Origin: UBA8337 sp049889915 | GTDB taxonomy: Bacteria > Pseudomonadota > Alphaproteobacteria > RS24 | Length of the DNA: 6,213 bases | Assembly (NCBI GenBank): GCA_049889915.1 | Contig: JBMHCM010000007.1 | Span: 1 to 6,213, forward strand | Direction: 5' to 3' | Shown: piece by piece, positions 1 to 5,281 of the stretch | Layout: each line of letters starts with the position of its first letter | How positions within the stretch are numbered: the stretch's first letter is position 1 | Translations under genes and position numbers: made by a program | Notes under the pieces: model-generated | The model's database searches: none | The model's input: the letters and a program-made list of their open reading frames with translations, nothing else | Told to the model about the DNA's origin: nothing

Positions 1-470
1 TTGATGGATACTTGCCCGCCCGCCAAATTAATCAGCGCGCCGGGAATGAAAAACGGGCTGAGCCGCCGCGGGCCGCGCTCATGCACGGTAATCGCCCCTT
101 CGGCAATGCCTTGCAGGCCGCCAATACCGGAGCCGATAAGCACGCCGGTGCGGTGCTGCTGTTCTTCAGTGTCTGCGGAATATCCACTATCGGCCAGCGC
201 CATATCGGCGGCGGCCATACCATAGATGATGAAATCATCCATGCGTTTTTGTTCTTTCGGCGCGACATAAAGGTCGGGGTTGAAACCGCCCTCTGTGTCT
301 TCGCCAGCCCGGTCAATATGACAGGCAATTTGGCAAGGCAAATCCGACACGTCGAAACCGGTCATCGGCCCCGCTCCTGACTCGCCATTGAGCAGCCGTT
401 GCCAACTTTTCTCAATGGTCTCACCCAGCGGGTTAACCGACCCAATGCCGGTTATGACGACGCGTCGCAT
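1..470 (-). CDS. fabF: 3-oxoacyl-[acyl-carrier-protein] synthase II (FabF), N-terminal part, cut by the window edge
   Basis: FabF condenses malonyl-ACP with acyl-ACP in the elongation cycle of cytosolic type II fatty acid synthesis. The 156 visible residues start at the ATG at 470-468. They show the N-terminal beta-ketoacyl synthase signature RRVVITGIGSVNPLG (residues 2-16), the DDFIIYGMAAADMALADSG segment (78-96), the glycine-rich GVLIGSGIGGLQG (109-121) and GPRRLSPFFIPGALINLAGG (133-152), all typical of the thiolase-fold KAS II family. By comparison with E. coli FabF, the catalytic Cys should lie about 15 residues past the edge, so neither it nor the two His residues can be checked. The gene begins 15 bp after the acpP stop with no strong Shine-Dalgarno sequence (only GAG-like bases), so coupling to acpP translation is likely. 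FabB or another KAS is less likely because acpP-fabF is a classic pair. The frame is open to the edge. Confidence 0.95.
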   Translation of the reverse strand, partial: MRRVVITGIGSVNPLGETIEKSWQRLLNGESGAGPMTGFDVSDLPCQIACHIDRAGEDTEGGFNPDLYVAPKEQKRMDDFIIYGMAAADMALADSGYSADTEEQQHRTGVLIGSGIGGLQGIAEGAITVHERGPRRLSPFFIPGALINLAGGQVSI

Positions 471-485
471 TTTGCTTGCTCGTGC

Positions 486-719
486 TTAGGAAGCGGCGTC
501 GATGAATTTGACCGCGTCGGCAACCGTCAAAATGGTCTCAGCAGCATCATCGGGAATTTCAATGCCGAACTCTTCTTCGAAGGCCATTACCAGCTCGACA
601 GTATCCAGGCTATCGGCACCCAGATCGTCGATGAAGCTGGCAGCTTCGGTGACCTGACCGGCATCTACGCCCAGGTTTTCGACAACAATTTTCTTTACGC
701 GTTCGACAGTATCGCTCAT
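486..719 (-). CDS. acpP: Acyl carrier protein AcpP
   Basis: AcpP is the small acidic carrier that holds growing acyl chains on a 4'-phosphopantetheine arm and passes them between Fab enzymes. The 77-residue length is normal for the family. The attachment motif GADSLDTVEL (34-43) contains the modified Ser37, and helix II continues as VMAFEEEFGIEIPDD. The ATG at 719-717 was chosen because it starts the conserved MSDTVERVKK and has AGGAG at 730-726, 6 nt upstream. A longer in-frame start at 767 adds 16 unrelated residues and no family match. fabF follows 15 bp downstream. A terminator after fabG and a leader of about 190 bp suggest that acpP has its own promoter, as expected for a very abundant protein. 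The closest -10/-35-like pair is GATACT (complement of 801-806) and TGGACA (complement of 822-827), with a poor 15 bp spacer, so I do not call it as a promoter. Confidence 0.98.
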   Translation of the reverse strand: MSDTVERVKKIVVENLGVDAGQVTEAASFIDDLGADSLDTVELVMAFEEEFGIEIPDDAAETILTVADAVKFIDAAS

Positions 720-770
720 CACAAGCTCCTTTAAAATTCGGTCCGCCTCGAGGGCTTCCCCCCTCAATAT

Positions 771-793
771 TCAGATATGATTGCCATATCTGA
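771..793 (-). repeat. 9-bp perfect inverted repeat in the acpP leader
   Basis: TCAGATATG (771-779) and CATATCTGA (785-793) are perfect reverse complements around a 5-nt spacer. The repeat lies about 50 bp upstream of the acpP start. It is AT-rich in its core and has no T-tract on either strand, so it does not look like a terminator. It could be a dimeric regulator's operator or a 5' UTR hairpin. The sequence alone does not decide between them. Confidence 0.5.
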
Positions 794-847
794 GGCTTTG
801 AGTATCACCGTTTACACATTGTGTCCATAGGCCGCGCAGGCCAAATC

Positions 848-881
848 CAAGACAAAAACAAGACAAAAACAAGGCAAAAAA
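848..881 (-). repeat. Three tandem 11-bp T-rich units downstream of fabG
   Basis: Three consecutive copies of CAAGACAAAAA on the plus strand occupy 848-858, 859-869 and 870-880. The third has one substitution (G at 874) and one extra A. On the transcribed minus strand each unit begins with five or six T residues, and the first T-run sits directly after the fabG terminator hairpin. The array may be slippage-derived, or it may act as back-up release tracts for the terminator. Confidence 0.7.
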
Positions 882-896
882 GCGCCGGCCGGACGC
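876..896 (-). terminator. Probable intrinsic terminator of the fabD-fabG unit
   Basis: On the minus strand, 15 nt past the fabG stop, GCGTC CGGCC GGCGC (complement of 896-882) can form a 5-bp GC-rich stem with one G-U pair. It is followed at once by six T residues (complement of 881-876). The stem is short, so efficiency is uncertain. Position and T-run favour a terminator that separates fabD-fabG from acpP-fabF, perhaps with read-through. Confidence 0.55.
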
Positions 897-910
897 CCCA
901 AATCGCTTCT

Positions 911-1648
911 TTATATCATTGCCATGCCGCCATTCACGTGAATGGTCTGGCCGGTGACATAAGCCGCTTCATCGCTGGCCAAAAACAAGCAGGCGGCGGC
1001 AATATCATCACCACTGCCCAACCGACCGGCCGGAATGGCTGAGGTCAGTGCTTGTTTTTGCTCATCCGGCAGCACATCGGTCATCGGTGTGGCGATAAAA
1101 CCGGGAGCCACGCAATTGACCGTAATGCCGCGACTGGCGACTTCTTGCGCCAGCGATTTTGACATACCGATCATACCGGCTTTGGTGGCCGCGTAATTGG
1201 CTTGCCCCGGATTACCGGTGACACCAACCACAGAGGTGATACCAATGATACGGCCATGACGGCGTTTCATCATGCCGCGCAGAGCGGGCCGAATAAGCCG
1301 GAAGCCGGAGGTCAGATTGACGTTAATAACCGCATCCCAATCTTCGTCTTTCATGCGCAGTGCGAGATTATCCTTGGTGATACCGGCATTATTGACCAGC
1401 ACATCCAGACCGCCCAATGCCTCTTCGGCTTTGGCGGCCAATTCGGCGGCCCCTTCAGCGGTCGACAAATCGGCGACCAGCACATGCGCGCCCTCGCCCA
1501 ACTCATCGGCCAATTCTTGCAGCACCGCCTCGCGCGTGCCGGCCAGACCGACTTTGGCACCGGCTGCATGCAGTGTTTTGGCAATGTCGCGGCCAATGCC
1601 GCCCGAAGCACCGGTGACCAGTGCCGTTTTTCCGCTCAAATCAAACAT
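911..1648 (-). CDS. fabG: 3-oxoacyl-[acyl-carrier-protein] reductase FabG
   Basis: FabG is the NADPH-dependent reductase that converts 3-oxoacyl-ACP to (R)-3-hydroxyacyl-ACP, the first reduction of each elongation cycle. The protein is a complete classical short-chain dehydrogenase of 245 residues, the usual FabG length (E. coli has 244). Visible elements are the cofactor motif TGASGGIG (12-19), NNAG (86-89), catalytic Asn111 in NVNLTS, Ser139 in GITSVVG, and Tyr152 and Lys156 in NYAATKAG. A PG-F-ATPMT segment (182-190) follows, then the C-terminal VTGQTIHVNGGMAM. The start at 1648-1646 is preceded by AGAGGGG at about 5-nt spacing. fabD ends 10 bp upstream, so the fabG ribosome binding site lies beside the fabD stop and the two genes are probably translated from one message. 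Many SDR paralogs exist in such genomes, but the fabD/acpP/fabF context supports the housekeeping FabG. Confidence 0.97.
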   Translation of the reverse strand: MFDLSGKTALVTGASGGIGRDIAKTLHAAGAKVGLAGTREAVLQELADELGEGAHVLVADLSTAEGAAELAAKAEEALGGLDVLVNNAGITKDNLALRMKDEDWDAVINVNLTSGFRLIRPALRGMMKRRHGRIIGITSVVGVTGNPGQANYAATKAGMIGMSKSLAQEVASRGITVNCVAPGFIATPMTDVLPDEQKQALTSAIPAGRLGSGDDIAAACLFLASDEAAYVTGQTIHVNGGMAMI

Positions 1649-1658
1649 TATGTCCCCT

Positions 1659-2594
1659 CTAGCTCAAAAAACCGTCAATATCTTCCGGCGTGTTTAACGC
1701 CTTGGCCGACAACCGACTGTCAATGCGGCGCGCCATGCCGGTCAGCACTTTACCGCTGCCAATCTCAACCAATTCGGTCACATTATTGTCCGCCGCCCAA
1801 ATCATGCTCTCGCGCCAGCGCACCGAACCGGTGACCTGCTCAACCAAAAGGCGACGAATTTCTTCCGAGTCTTGCGTTGCGCTGGCCGTCACATTGGCAA
1901 TCACCGGCACCACAGGCGCGGCAATGTTCGTATCGGCCAGAGCGGCGGCCATTTCATCGGCTGCCGGTTGCATCAAAGCGCAATGGAACGGTGCTGATAC
2001 CGGCAATTCCATGGCCCGCTTGGCGCCGCGCTCTTTGGCCAGCTCGCAGGCCCGCGCCACTGCGCCGGCATGGCCTGAAATCACCACTTGGCCATTGGCG
2101 TTATCATTGGCTGCGCTTACGATTTCATCGCCGCTGCCCGCTTCGGCGGCAATCTCGGCCACCGCATCAAAATCCAGCCCCAAAAGCGCTGCCATGGCGC
2201 CGACACCGACCGGCACAGCGCGTTGCATGGCTTGGCCGCGCAGCTTCAGCAAGCGCGCTGTGTCTTCCAATTGCAAAGCACCGGCTGCTGTTAGGGCCGA
2301 ATACTCACCAAGGCTGTGACCGGCAACATGGCTGGCGGCGGATGCCAAATCCAAACCGCGCGCTTCCAACACCCGCATAACGGCAATGGATACCGCCATC
2401 AAGGCCGGTTGTGCGTTTTCGGTCAGGGTCAGCTCATCATCCGGCCCGCCCCACATTAGGGCTGATAAATCTTGCCCCAACGCATCATTGACCGTCTCAA
2501 AAACCTGCTTGGCCTCAGGATATGTGTTTGCCAAAGCTTGGCCCATACCGACCGCTTGGCTGCCCTGTCCGGGAAATACGAATGCTTGTGTCAT
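1659..2594 (-). CDS. fabD: Malonyl-CoA:ACP transacylase FabD
   Basis: FabD moves malonyl groups from CoA to AcpP through a Ser-linked intermediate, supplying the extender unit for fatty acid synthesis in the cytosol. The 311 residues match the family's usual size (about 310). Motifs in order: FPGQGSQ (7-13) at the N-terminus, Gln62 in ENAQPAL, the nucleophile elbow GHSLGEY (92-98) with Ser94, Arg119 in KLRGQAM for the malonyl carboxylate, the catalytic partner His204 in SAPFH, and the C-terminal IGSGKVLTGM (278-287). The ATG at 2594-2592 was chosen because it begins MTQAFVFPGQG and has GAGGAG six bases upstream. The frame stays open to another ATG at 2735, but those 47 residues do not match the family. 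fabD is the first gene of the minus-strand unit, and fabG follows after 10 bp. It faces rpsF across a 268-bp divergent region. Confidence 0.97.
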   Translation of the reverse strand: MTQAFVFPGQGSQAVGMGQALANTYPEAKQVFETVNDALGQDLSALMWGGPDDELTLTENAQPALMAVSIAVMRVLEARGLDLASAASHVAGHSLGEYSALTAAGALQLEDTARLLKLRGQAMQRAVPVGVGAMAALLGLDFDAVAEIAAEAGSGDEIVSAANDNANGQVVISGHAGAVARACELAKERGAKRAMELPVSAPFHCALMQPAADEMAAALADTNIAAPVVPVIANVTASATQDSEEIRRLLVEQVTGSVRWRESMIWAADNNVTELVEIGSGKVLTGMARRIDSRLSAKALNTPEDIDGFLS

Positions 2595-2637
2595 GGCTGT
2601 CTCCTCAAGAATCAATATTAGGCCAATGATGCCTCGG

Positions 2638-2664
2638 TTTATAGCGGGAAAAGCTGCTTGCCAA
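2638..2664 (-). promoter_or_regulatory. Candidate fabD promoter
   Basis: On the minus strand, TTGGCA (complement of 2664-2659, 5 of 6 to the sigma-70 -35 consensus) and TATAAA (complement of 2643-2638, 5 of 6 to -10) are separated by 15 bp. The predicted start lies about 36 nt upstream of the fabD ATG, a reasonable leader length. The spacer is shorter than the ideal 17 bp, so the call is tentative. Confidence 0.4.
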
Positions 2665-2666
2665 GC
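2656..2666. repeat. Short inverted repeat GCTTG-C-CAAGC under both divergent -35 elements
   Basis: GCTTG (2656-2660) and CAAGC (2662-2666) are reverse complements around one base. They lie exactly over the candidate -35 boxes of both strands. An alternative pairing joins AAGCT (2651-2655) with AGCTT (2664-2668). The symmetry explains why both strands show a TTGSCA-like hexamer here. It might also serve as an operator half-site pair, but nothing else supports that. Confidence 0.4.
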
Positions 2667-2686
2667 TTGTGCCTTTCTAGTATCAC
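2658..2686 (+). promoter_or_regulatory. Candidate rpsF operon promoter
   Basis: TTGCCA (2658-2663, 5 of 6 to -35) and TATCAC (2681-2686, 4 of 6 to -10) are separated by exactly 17 bp. Transcription would start near 2693, leaving a leader of about 170 nt before rpsF. A second possibility is TTGAAA (2694-2699) with GATAAA (2719-2724) at 19-bp spacing, and a weaker one is TTGTGA (2789-2794) with GATAAG (2813-2818). The first two keep the leader structure upstream of rpsF; the third would remove it. Confidence 0.35.
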
Positions 2687-2792
2687 GCCGGTATTGAAAT
2701 TCGGCTGGAGGCTGAAAGGATAAATCGCATTGCATGGGCAGTGCTTTTGGGAATGGTCCCGTATCCCTTGTCTCCGCTCTCGCGTAACTTGT

Positions 2793-2862
2793 GAGCCTCT
2801 CCCGTTTCGGTAGATAAGTGCTCGCTAGGGGCTCGGCGCCGAAGCAGAAAAGGAGAGAGGCT
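2793..2862 (+). promoter_or_regulatory. rpsF leader with two mutually exclusive foldings, a candidate S6:S18 autoregulatory element
   Basis: GAGCCTCT (2793-2800) can pair with AGGGGCTC (2827-2834) as an 8-bp stem with one G-U pair. Its 26-nt loop holds a mini-hairpin CCG-TTT-CGG (2802-2810). Almost the same arm, AGCCTCTC (2794-2801), is also perfectly complementary over 8 bp to GAGAGGCT (2855-2862), which runs from the end of the Shine-Dalgarno AGGAG to the base before the rpsF ATG. The two pairings exclude each other, so one fold exposes and the other covers the initiation region. Leaders bound by the S6:S18 complex are known upstream of rpsF in several bacteria, and as I recall they carry an unpaired conserved CCG. 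The match to that element is inference; the pairings are directly visible. Confidence 0.4.
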
Positions 2863-3297
2863 ATGGCTCTTTACGAGCATGTGTTTATCGCACGCCAAGA
2901 TATTTCCTCGCAGCAGGTCGAAGGTTTGGTCGACATGATGAAAGCTGTGCTGGAAGAAAATGGCGGCAAAATTACCAAAAACGAATATTGGGGTCTGAAA
3001 TCCCTGGCTTATCGCGTTAAGAAAAACCGCAAAGGCCATTATTCGCTGTTGAACATTGATGCGAGCCATGAGGCGGTTGCCGAATTGGAACGCCGCATCA
3101 GCTTGAACGATGACATTATCCGTCATATGACGCTGCGTGTTGAAGAGCACGAAGCCGAAGAGTCAGTTCAACTGCGCAACAAAAACCGCGACGACCGTCG
3201 CGATGAGCGCCGTGGCCCGCGCCGTGATGATCGCCGTGACGATCGCCGCGAAGCCGCCCCGCGCACTGAAGAAGCCAATAAAGGAGACGCATCATGA
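2863..3297 (+). CDS. rpsF: 30S ribosomal protein S6
   Basis: S6 binds 16S rRNA together with S18 in the platform of the small subunit. The N-terminal 95 or so residues carry the S6 fold: MALYEHVFIARQDIS (1-15), then helix VEGLVDMMKAVLEENGG, the strand region YWGLKSLAYRVKKNRKGHY (42-60), LLNIDASHEAVAELERR (62-78) and DIIRHMTLRVEEHE (84-97). Residues 110-130 form a charged tail of DDRR/DERR tetrads before an Ala/Glu-rich end. The total of 144 residues is longer than a core S6 of about 95-100; such tails are common in alphaproteobacteria. The ATG at 2863 was chosen because MALYEHVF is the family start and AGGAG (2851-2855) precedes it by 7 nt. An upstream ATG at 2818 would add 15 unmatched residues across the leader. 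The TGA stop overlaps the rpsR ATG (ATGA, 3294-3297), indicating coupled translation of the S6/S18 partners. Confidence 0.97.
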   Translation: MALYEHVFIARQDISSQQVEGLVDMMKAVLEENGGKITKNEYWGLKSLAYRVKKNRKGHYSLLNIDASHEAVAELERRISLNDDIIRHMTLRVEEHEAEESVQLRNKNRDDRRDERRGPRRDDRRDDRREAAPRTEEANKGDAS

Positions 3298-3530
3298 GCC
3301 AAGGACGTCGCCCGTTCGGTCGCCGCCGCAAGTCTTGCCCGTTTTCAGGGGCCAATGCGCCGACCATTGATTATAAAGATACCCGCCTGCTGCAACGCTA
3401 TGTTTCAGAACGCGGCAAAATCGTACCGCGCCGCATCACGGCCGTTTCTGCCAAGAAACAGCGTGAATTGGCCCGGGCTATCAAGCGCTCGCGTTTCCTC
3501 GCGCTGATGCCCTATACGGTTGATCAATAA
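3294..3530 (+). CDS. rpsR: 30S ribosomal protein S18
   Basis: S18 forms a heterodimer with S6 and binds the central domain of 16S rRNA. The 78-residue protein is complete. A basic N-terminus RRPFGRRRKSCPFSG (5-19) is followed by the family core IDYKDTRLLQRYVSERGKIVPRR (25-47), then TAVSAKKQRELARAIKRSRFLALMPY (49-74), nearly invariant among bacterial S18 proteins. A single Cys15 is present, so there is no zinc-binding cysteine cluster. The start overlaps the rpsF stop by 4 bp, and AAGGAG (3281-3286) lies 7 nt upstream inside the end of rpsF. The order S6 then S18 allows the two partners to be made together. The next gene begins 21 bp after the TAA. Confidence 0.98.
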   Translation: MSQGRRPFGRRRKSCPFSGANAPTIDYKDTRLLQRYVSERGKIVPRRITAVSAKKQRELARAIKRSRFLALMPYTVDQ

Positions 3531-3551
3531 GATATTCGGCAGGCCCGCGCG

Positions 3552-4487
3552 ATGACGCAGACCCTGCTCCTACGCATAATAATGGCGGCGATTGGCAGTT
3601 TTATACTGTTCGCCGCCATTTTTTCGTTGCCCTTCGCAGCTTTGCCGATGGCCTATATCGGCCTGACCTTCGGCATCACCCAAGGCGGCTTGGTGGCGGT
3701 TGGCGCAATCGCGCTCACCGCCCTGCTGATGGCGCCATCATTGGCCGTTATCTTCACCATTATGTTTTTGGCGCCAACGCTGGTTTTGGTGCGGCAAGCC
3801 CTATTGTCGCGGACCATGGATGACGGCACTTTCGAATTCTTCCCTCTGGAAAAGCTAATCGTCTTGGCGCTGGCCATGACGGGCATCGGCACTTTGCTTA
3901 TCTTTTCGCTGTTCGGCGGCGAGGCCGGTATGCCGCAAAACTTTGCCAACTCAATTGCCAATACACCCGAGCTGCGGCAAGTGCTGGGCCAAATGTATGA
4001 CCTGTCTACGCCGGAAGCCGCTTTGCAGGTCGCCAATTTGATTATCATCAGCGGCTTTGCCTCTTGGCCCTTACTGCTGCTGGGCAATCTGCAAATTGCC
4101 CAAGCGCTGGCCATCAAGCTGGGCCGCAATCTGCGCCCGGCCGGTGATTACACCACACTGACCCTGCCGATTTGGCTGATGCCGGTTCTGTTGGTCTGCT
4201 TGGCCACCAGCTCGGTTACCGGCGGCTGGGTGGCAACCATGGCGGCCACCCTATCTGGCATGGTGTTGGTGGCATATTTCCTGTTGGGTTTGGCGATTAT
4301 TCATGCTATTTCCCGCCCGTGGAATGCACGCGGCCTGTTTTTGGCCACGCTTTATTTTCTACTTTTCGTTATGGCTTGGGTGATTATCCCCATCGCTCTA
4401 ATGGGACTGCTCGATGTGCGATTTGATTTCCGCAAATTGACCAAAAGCCCTGACAAGCCATCTGATACACAAGGGGATGAGGAGTAA
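3552..4487 (+). CDS. DUF2232 family polytopic membrane protein of unknown function
   Basis: This is an inner-membrane protein of 311 residues with about eight hydrophobic stretches, roughly at 9-29, 31-50, 57-80, 101-122, 161-187, 204-220, 226-252 and 260-287. A short hydrophilic loop lies near 123-158 and the charged C-terminus (288-311, DVRFDFRKLTK then an acidic end) is probably cytosolic. I assign it to DUF2232 from the position between rpsR and rplI, the size, and the C-terminal pattern: a transmembrane segment, HAISRPWNARGLFLATLYFLL (last 21 residues of that stretch starting at 250), then GLLDVRFDFR. No catalytic motif is visible and the function of the family is not established. The ATG at 3552 lies 21 bp after rpsR, with only a weak AGG at 3541-3543 in place of a good Shine-Dalgarno. 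Met11 (3582) is an alternative start with no better site. The stop codon sits within the rplI ribosome-binding spacer. Confidence 0.85.
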   Translation: MTQTLLLRIIMAAIGSFILFAAIFSLPFAALPMAYIGLTFGITQGGLVAVGAIALTALLMAPSLAVIFTIMFLAPTLVLVRQALLSRTMDDGTFEFFPLEKLIVLALAMTGIGTLLIFSLFGGEAGMPQNFANSIANTPELRQVLGQMYDLSTPEAALQVANLIIISGFASWPLLLLGNLQIAQALAIKLGRNLRPAGDYTTLTLPIWLMPVLLVCLATSSVTGGWVATMAATLSGMVLVAYFLLGLAIIHAISRPWNARGLFLATLYFLLFVMAWVIIPIALMGLLDVRFDFRKLTKSPDKPSDTQGDEE

Positions 4488-4491
4488 GACA

Positions 4492-5178
4492 ATGCAAATC
4501 GTATTGTTGGAACGCATCGCAAAGCTCGGCCAAATGGGTGACGTTGTCACCGTAAAGGACGGCTATGCACGAAATTATTTGCTGCCGCAAGGTAAGGCCC
4601 TGCGCGCCAATAAGGCCAATCTGGAACGCTTTGAACAAGATCGCGCCCAGCTGGAAGCCCGCAATTTGGAGCGCAAACAAGAAGCCGAAGCCGTCAACGG
4701 CAAGCTGGATGGCGAAAGCTTCGTCATTATTCGCCAGTCAGGCGATACCGGTCAGCTTTACGGCTCAGTCACCACACGCGACGTGGCCGAACTGCTGAGC
4801 GACAAAGGCTTTTCAACGGCCCGCAACCAAGTGGTTCTCGGTTCACCGATTAAAACCCTTGGCCTGCATCCGGTCACCGTGGTCTTGCACCCGGAAGTCA
4901 GCTCAAGCGTTATCATCAATGTGGCCCGCACGGAAGAAGAAGCCGAGCGCCAAGCAGCCGGTGAAGATGTCACCGCCGAGCAACTCGATGACGATGAAAT
5001 CATTGATGTAGAAGCCATTTTCGACGAAGGCGTTGATGTCACCCTAGACGAGGAAGCCGAGGAAGCCGGAGAGGGTGAAGAAGAGGCTGTTGAAGCCGCT
5101 TCTGAAGAAGCCCCTGCTGAAGAAGTTGCGGCTGCAGAAGAAACTGCGTCAAGCGAAGAAGCGGAAGAGACAGAATAA
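4492..5178 (+). CDS. rplI: 50S ribosomal protein L9 with a long acidic C-terminal tail
   Basis: L9 binds 23S rRNA near the L1 stalk through its N-terminal domain and reaches across ribosomes with a long helix and C-terminal domain. The N-terminal signature is intact: GQMGDVVTVKDGYARNYLL (13-31) followed by PQGKALRAN (32-40). The connecting helix (about 41-70) and the C-terminal domain VIIRQSGDTGQLYGSVTTRD (78-97) to LGLHPVTVVLHPEV (123-136) are also present. The protein is 228 residues, against about 149 in E. coli. The extra 80 residues (148-228) hold 37 Asp/Glu and a single Arg, so they are probably disordered and strongly negative. The start at 4492 begins MQIVLLERIAKLGQ and has GAGGAG (4479-4484) 7 nt upstream. 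An in-frame ATG at 4477 would precede that site and is rejected. It is the last gene of the rpsF operon, and a terminator follows 29 nt after its stop. Confidence 0.96.
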   Translation: MQIVLLERIAKLGQMGDVVTVKDGYARNYLLPQGKALRANKANLERFEQDRAQLEARNLERKQEAEAVNGKLDGESFVIIRQSGDTGQLYGSVTTRDVAELLSDKGFSTARNQVVLGSPIKTLGLHPVTVVLHPEVSSSVIINVARTEEEAERQAAGEDVTAEQLDDDEIIDVEAIFDEGVDVTLDEEAEEAGEGEEEAVEAASEEAPAEEVAAAEETASSEEAEETE

Positions 5179-5207
5179 TAATTCTGACTTTTCCCCGTTA
5201 CTAACAG

Positions 5208-5243
5208 GCCCGCCGGAAATTTTTTCGGCGGGCTTTTTGTTTT
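5208..5243 (+). terminator. Strong intrinsic terminator of the rpsF-rpsR-DUF2232-rplI operon
   Basis: GCCCGCCG (5208-5215) and CGGCGGGC (5226-5233) form a perfect 8-bp GC-rich stem around a 10-nt loop of GAAA plus T residues, whose outer bases can extend the stem. TTTTT-G-TTTT (5234-5243) follows immediately. This is a textbook rho-independent terminator on the plus strand, 29 nt after the rplI stop. It implies that dnaB, 38 bp further on, has its own promoter or depends on read-through. Confidence 0.92.
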
Positions 5244-5281
5244 CCATGGCAGCCCCTGCCCGGCTTGTCTAAAGTCCTCAT

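Noticed and set aside
399..734. Plus-strand open frame of 111 codons across acpP and the fabF start
   Set aside because: It is antisense to the complete acpP and the start of fabF, with no family resemblance.
746..765. Small hairpins around CCTCGAGG and GAGGG/CCCTC upstream of acpP
   Set aside because: The stems are only 4-5 bp, arise from one C/G-rich run, and have no T-tract or clear overlap with the ribosome binding site.
801..827. Possible acpP promoter, TGGACA and GATACT on the minus strand
   Set aside because: The spacer is only 15 bp and the -10 match is 4 of 6. It is too weak to list as a feature, although acpP probably has a promoter in this gap.
848..881. CRISPR-like repeat array
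   Set aside because: Three 11-bp units are directly adjacent without spacers and are low in complexity, so this is a simple tandem repeat.
1202..2319. Plus-strand open frames opposite fabG and fabD
   Set aside because: They are antisense to two complete, motif-intact genes, have low-complexity Ala/Pro/Arg/Ser composition and match no family. They are shadows of codon bias.
2595..2735. In-frame N-terminal extension of fabD by 47 codons to an ATG at 2735
   Set aside because: The residues do not match the family. The internal ATG at 2594 has a strong GAGGAG at the right distance, and the extension would run through the likely promoter region.
2818..2862. Upstream ATG start for rpsF adding 15 residues
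   Set aside because: It has no Shine-Dalgarno sequence, crosses the leader structure, and the family start MALYEHVF at 2863 has a good site.
4477..4491. Upstream ATG start for rplI adding 5 residues
   Set aside because: It lies upstream of the clear GAGGAG that serves the ATG at 4492, which begins the conserved L9 N-terminus.
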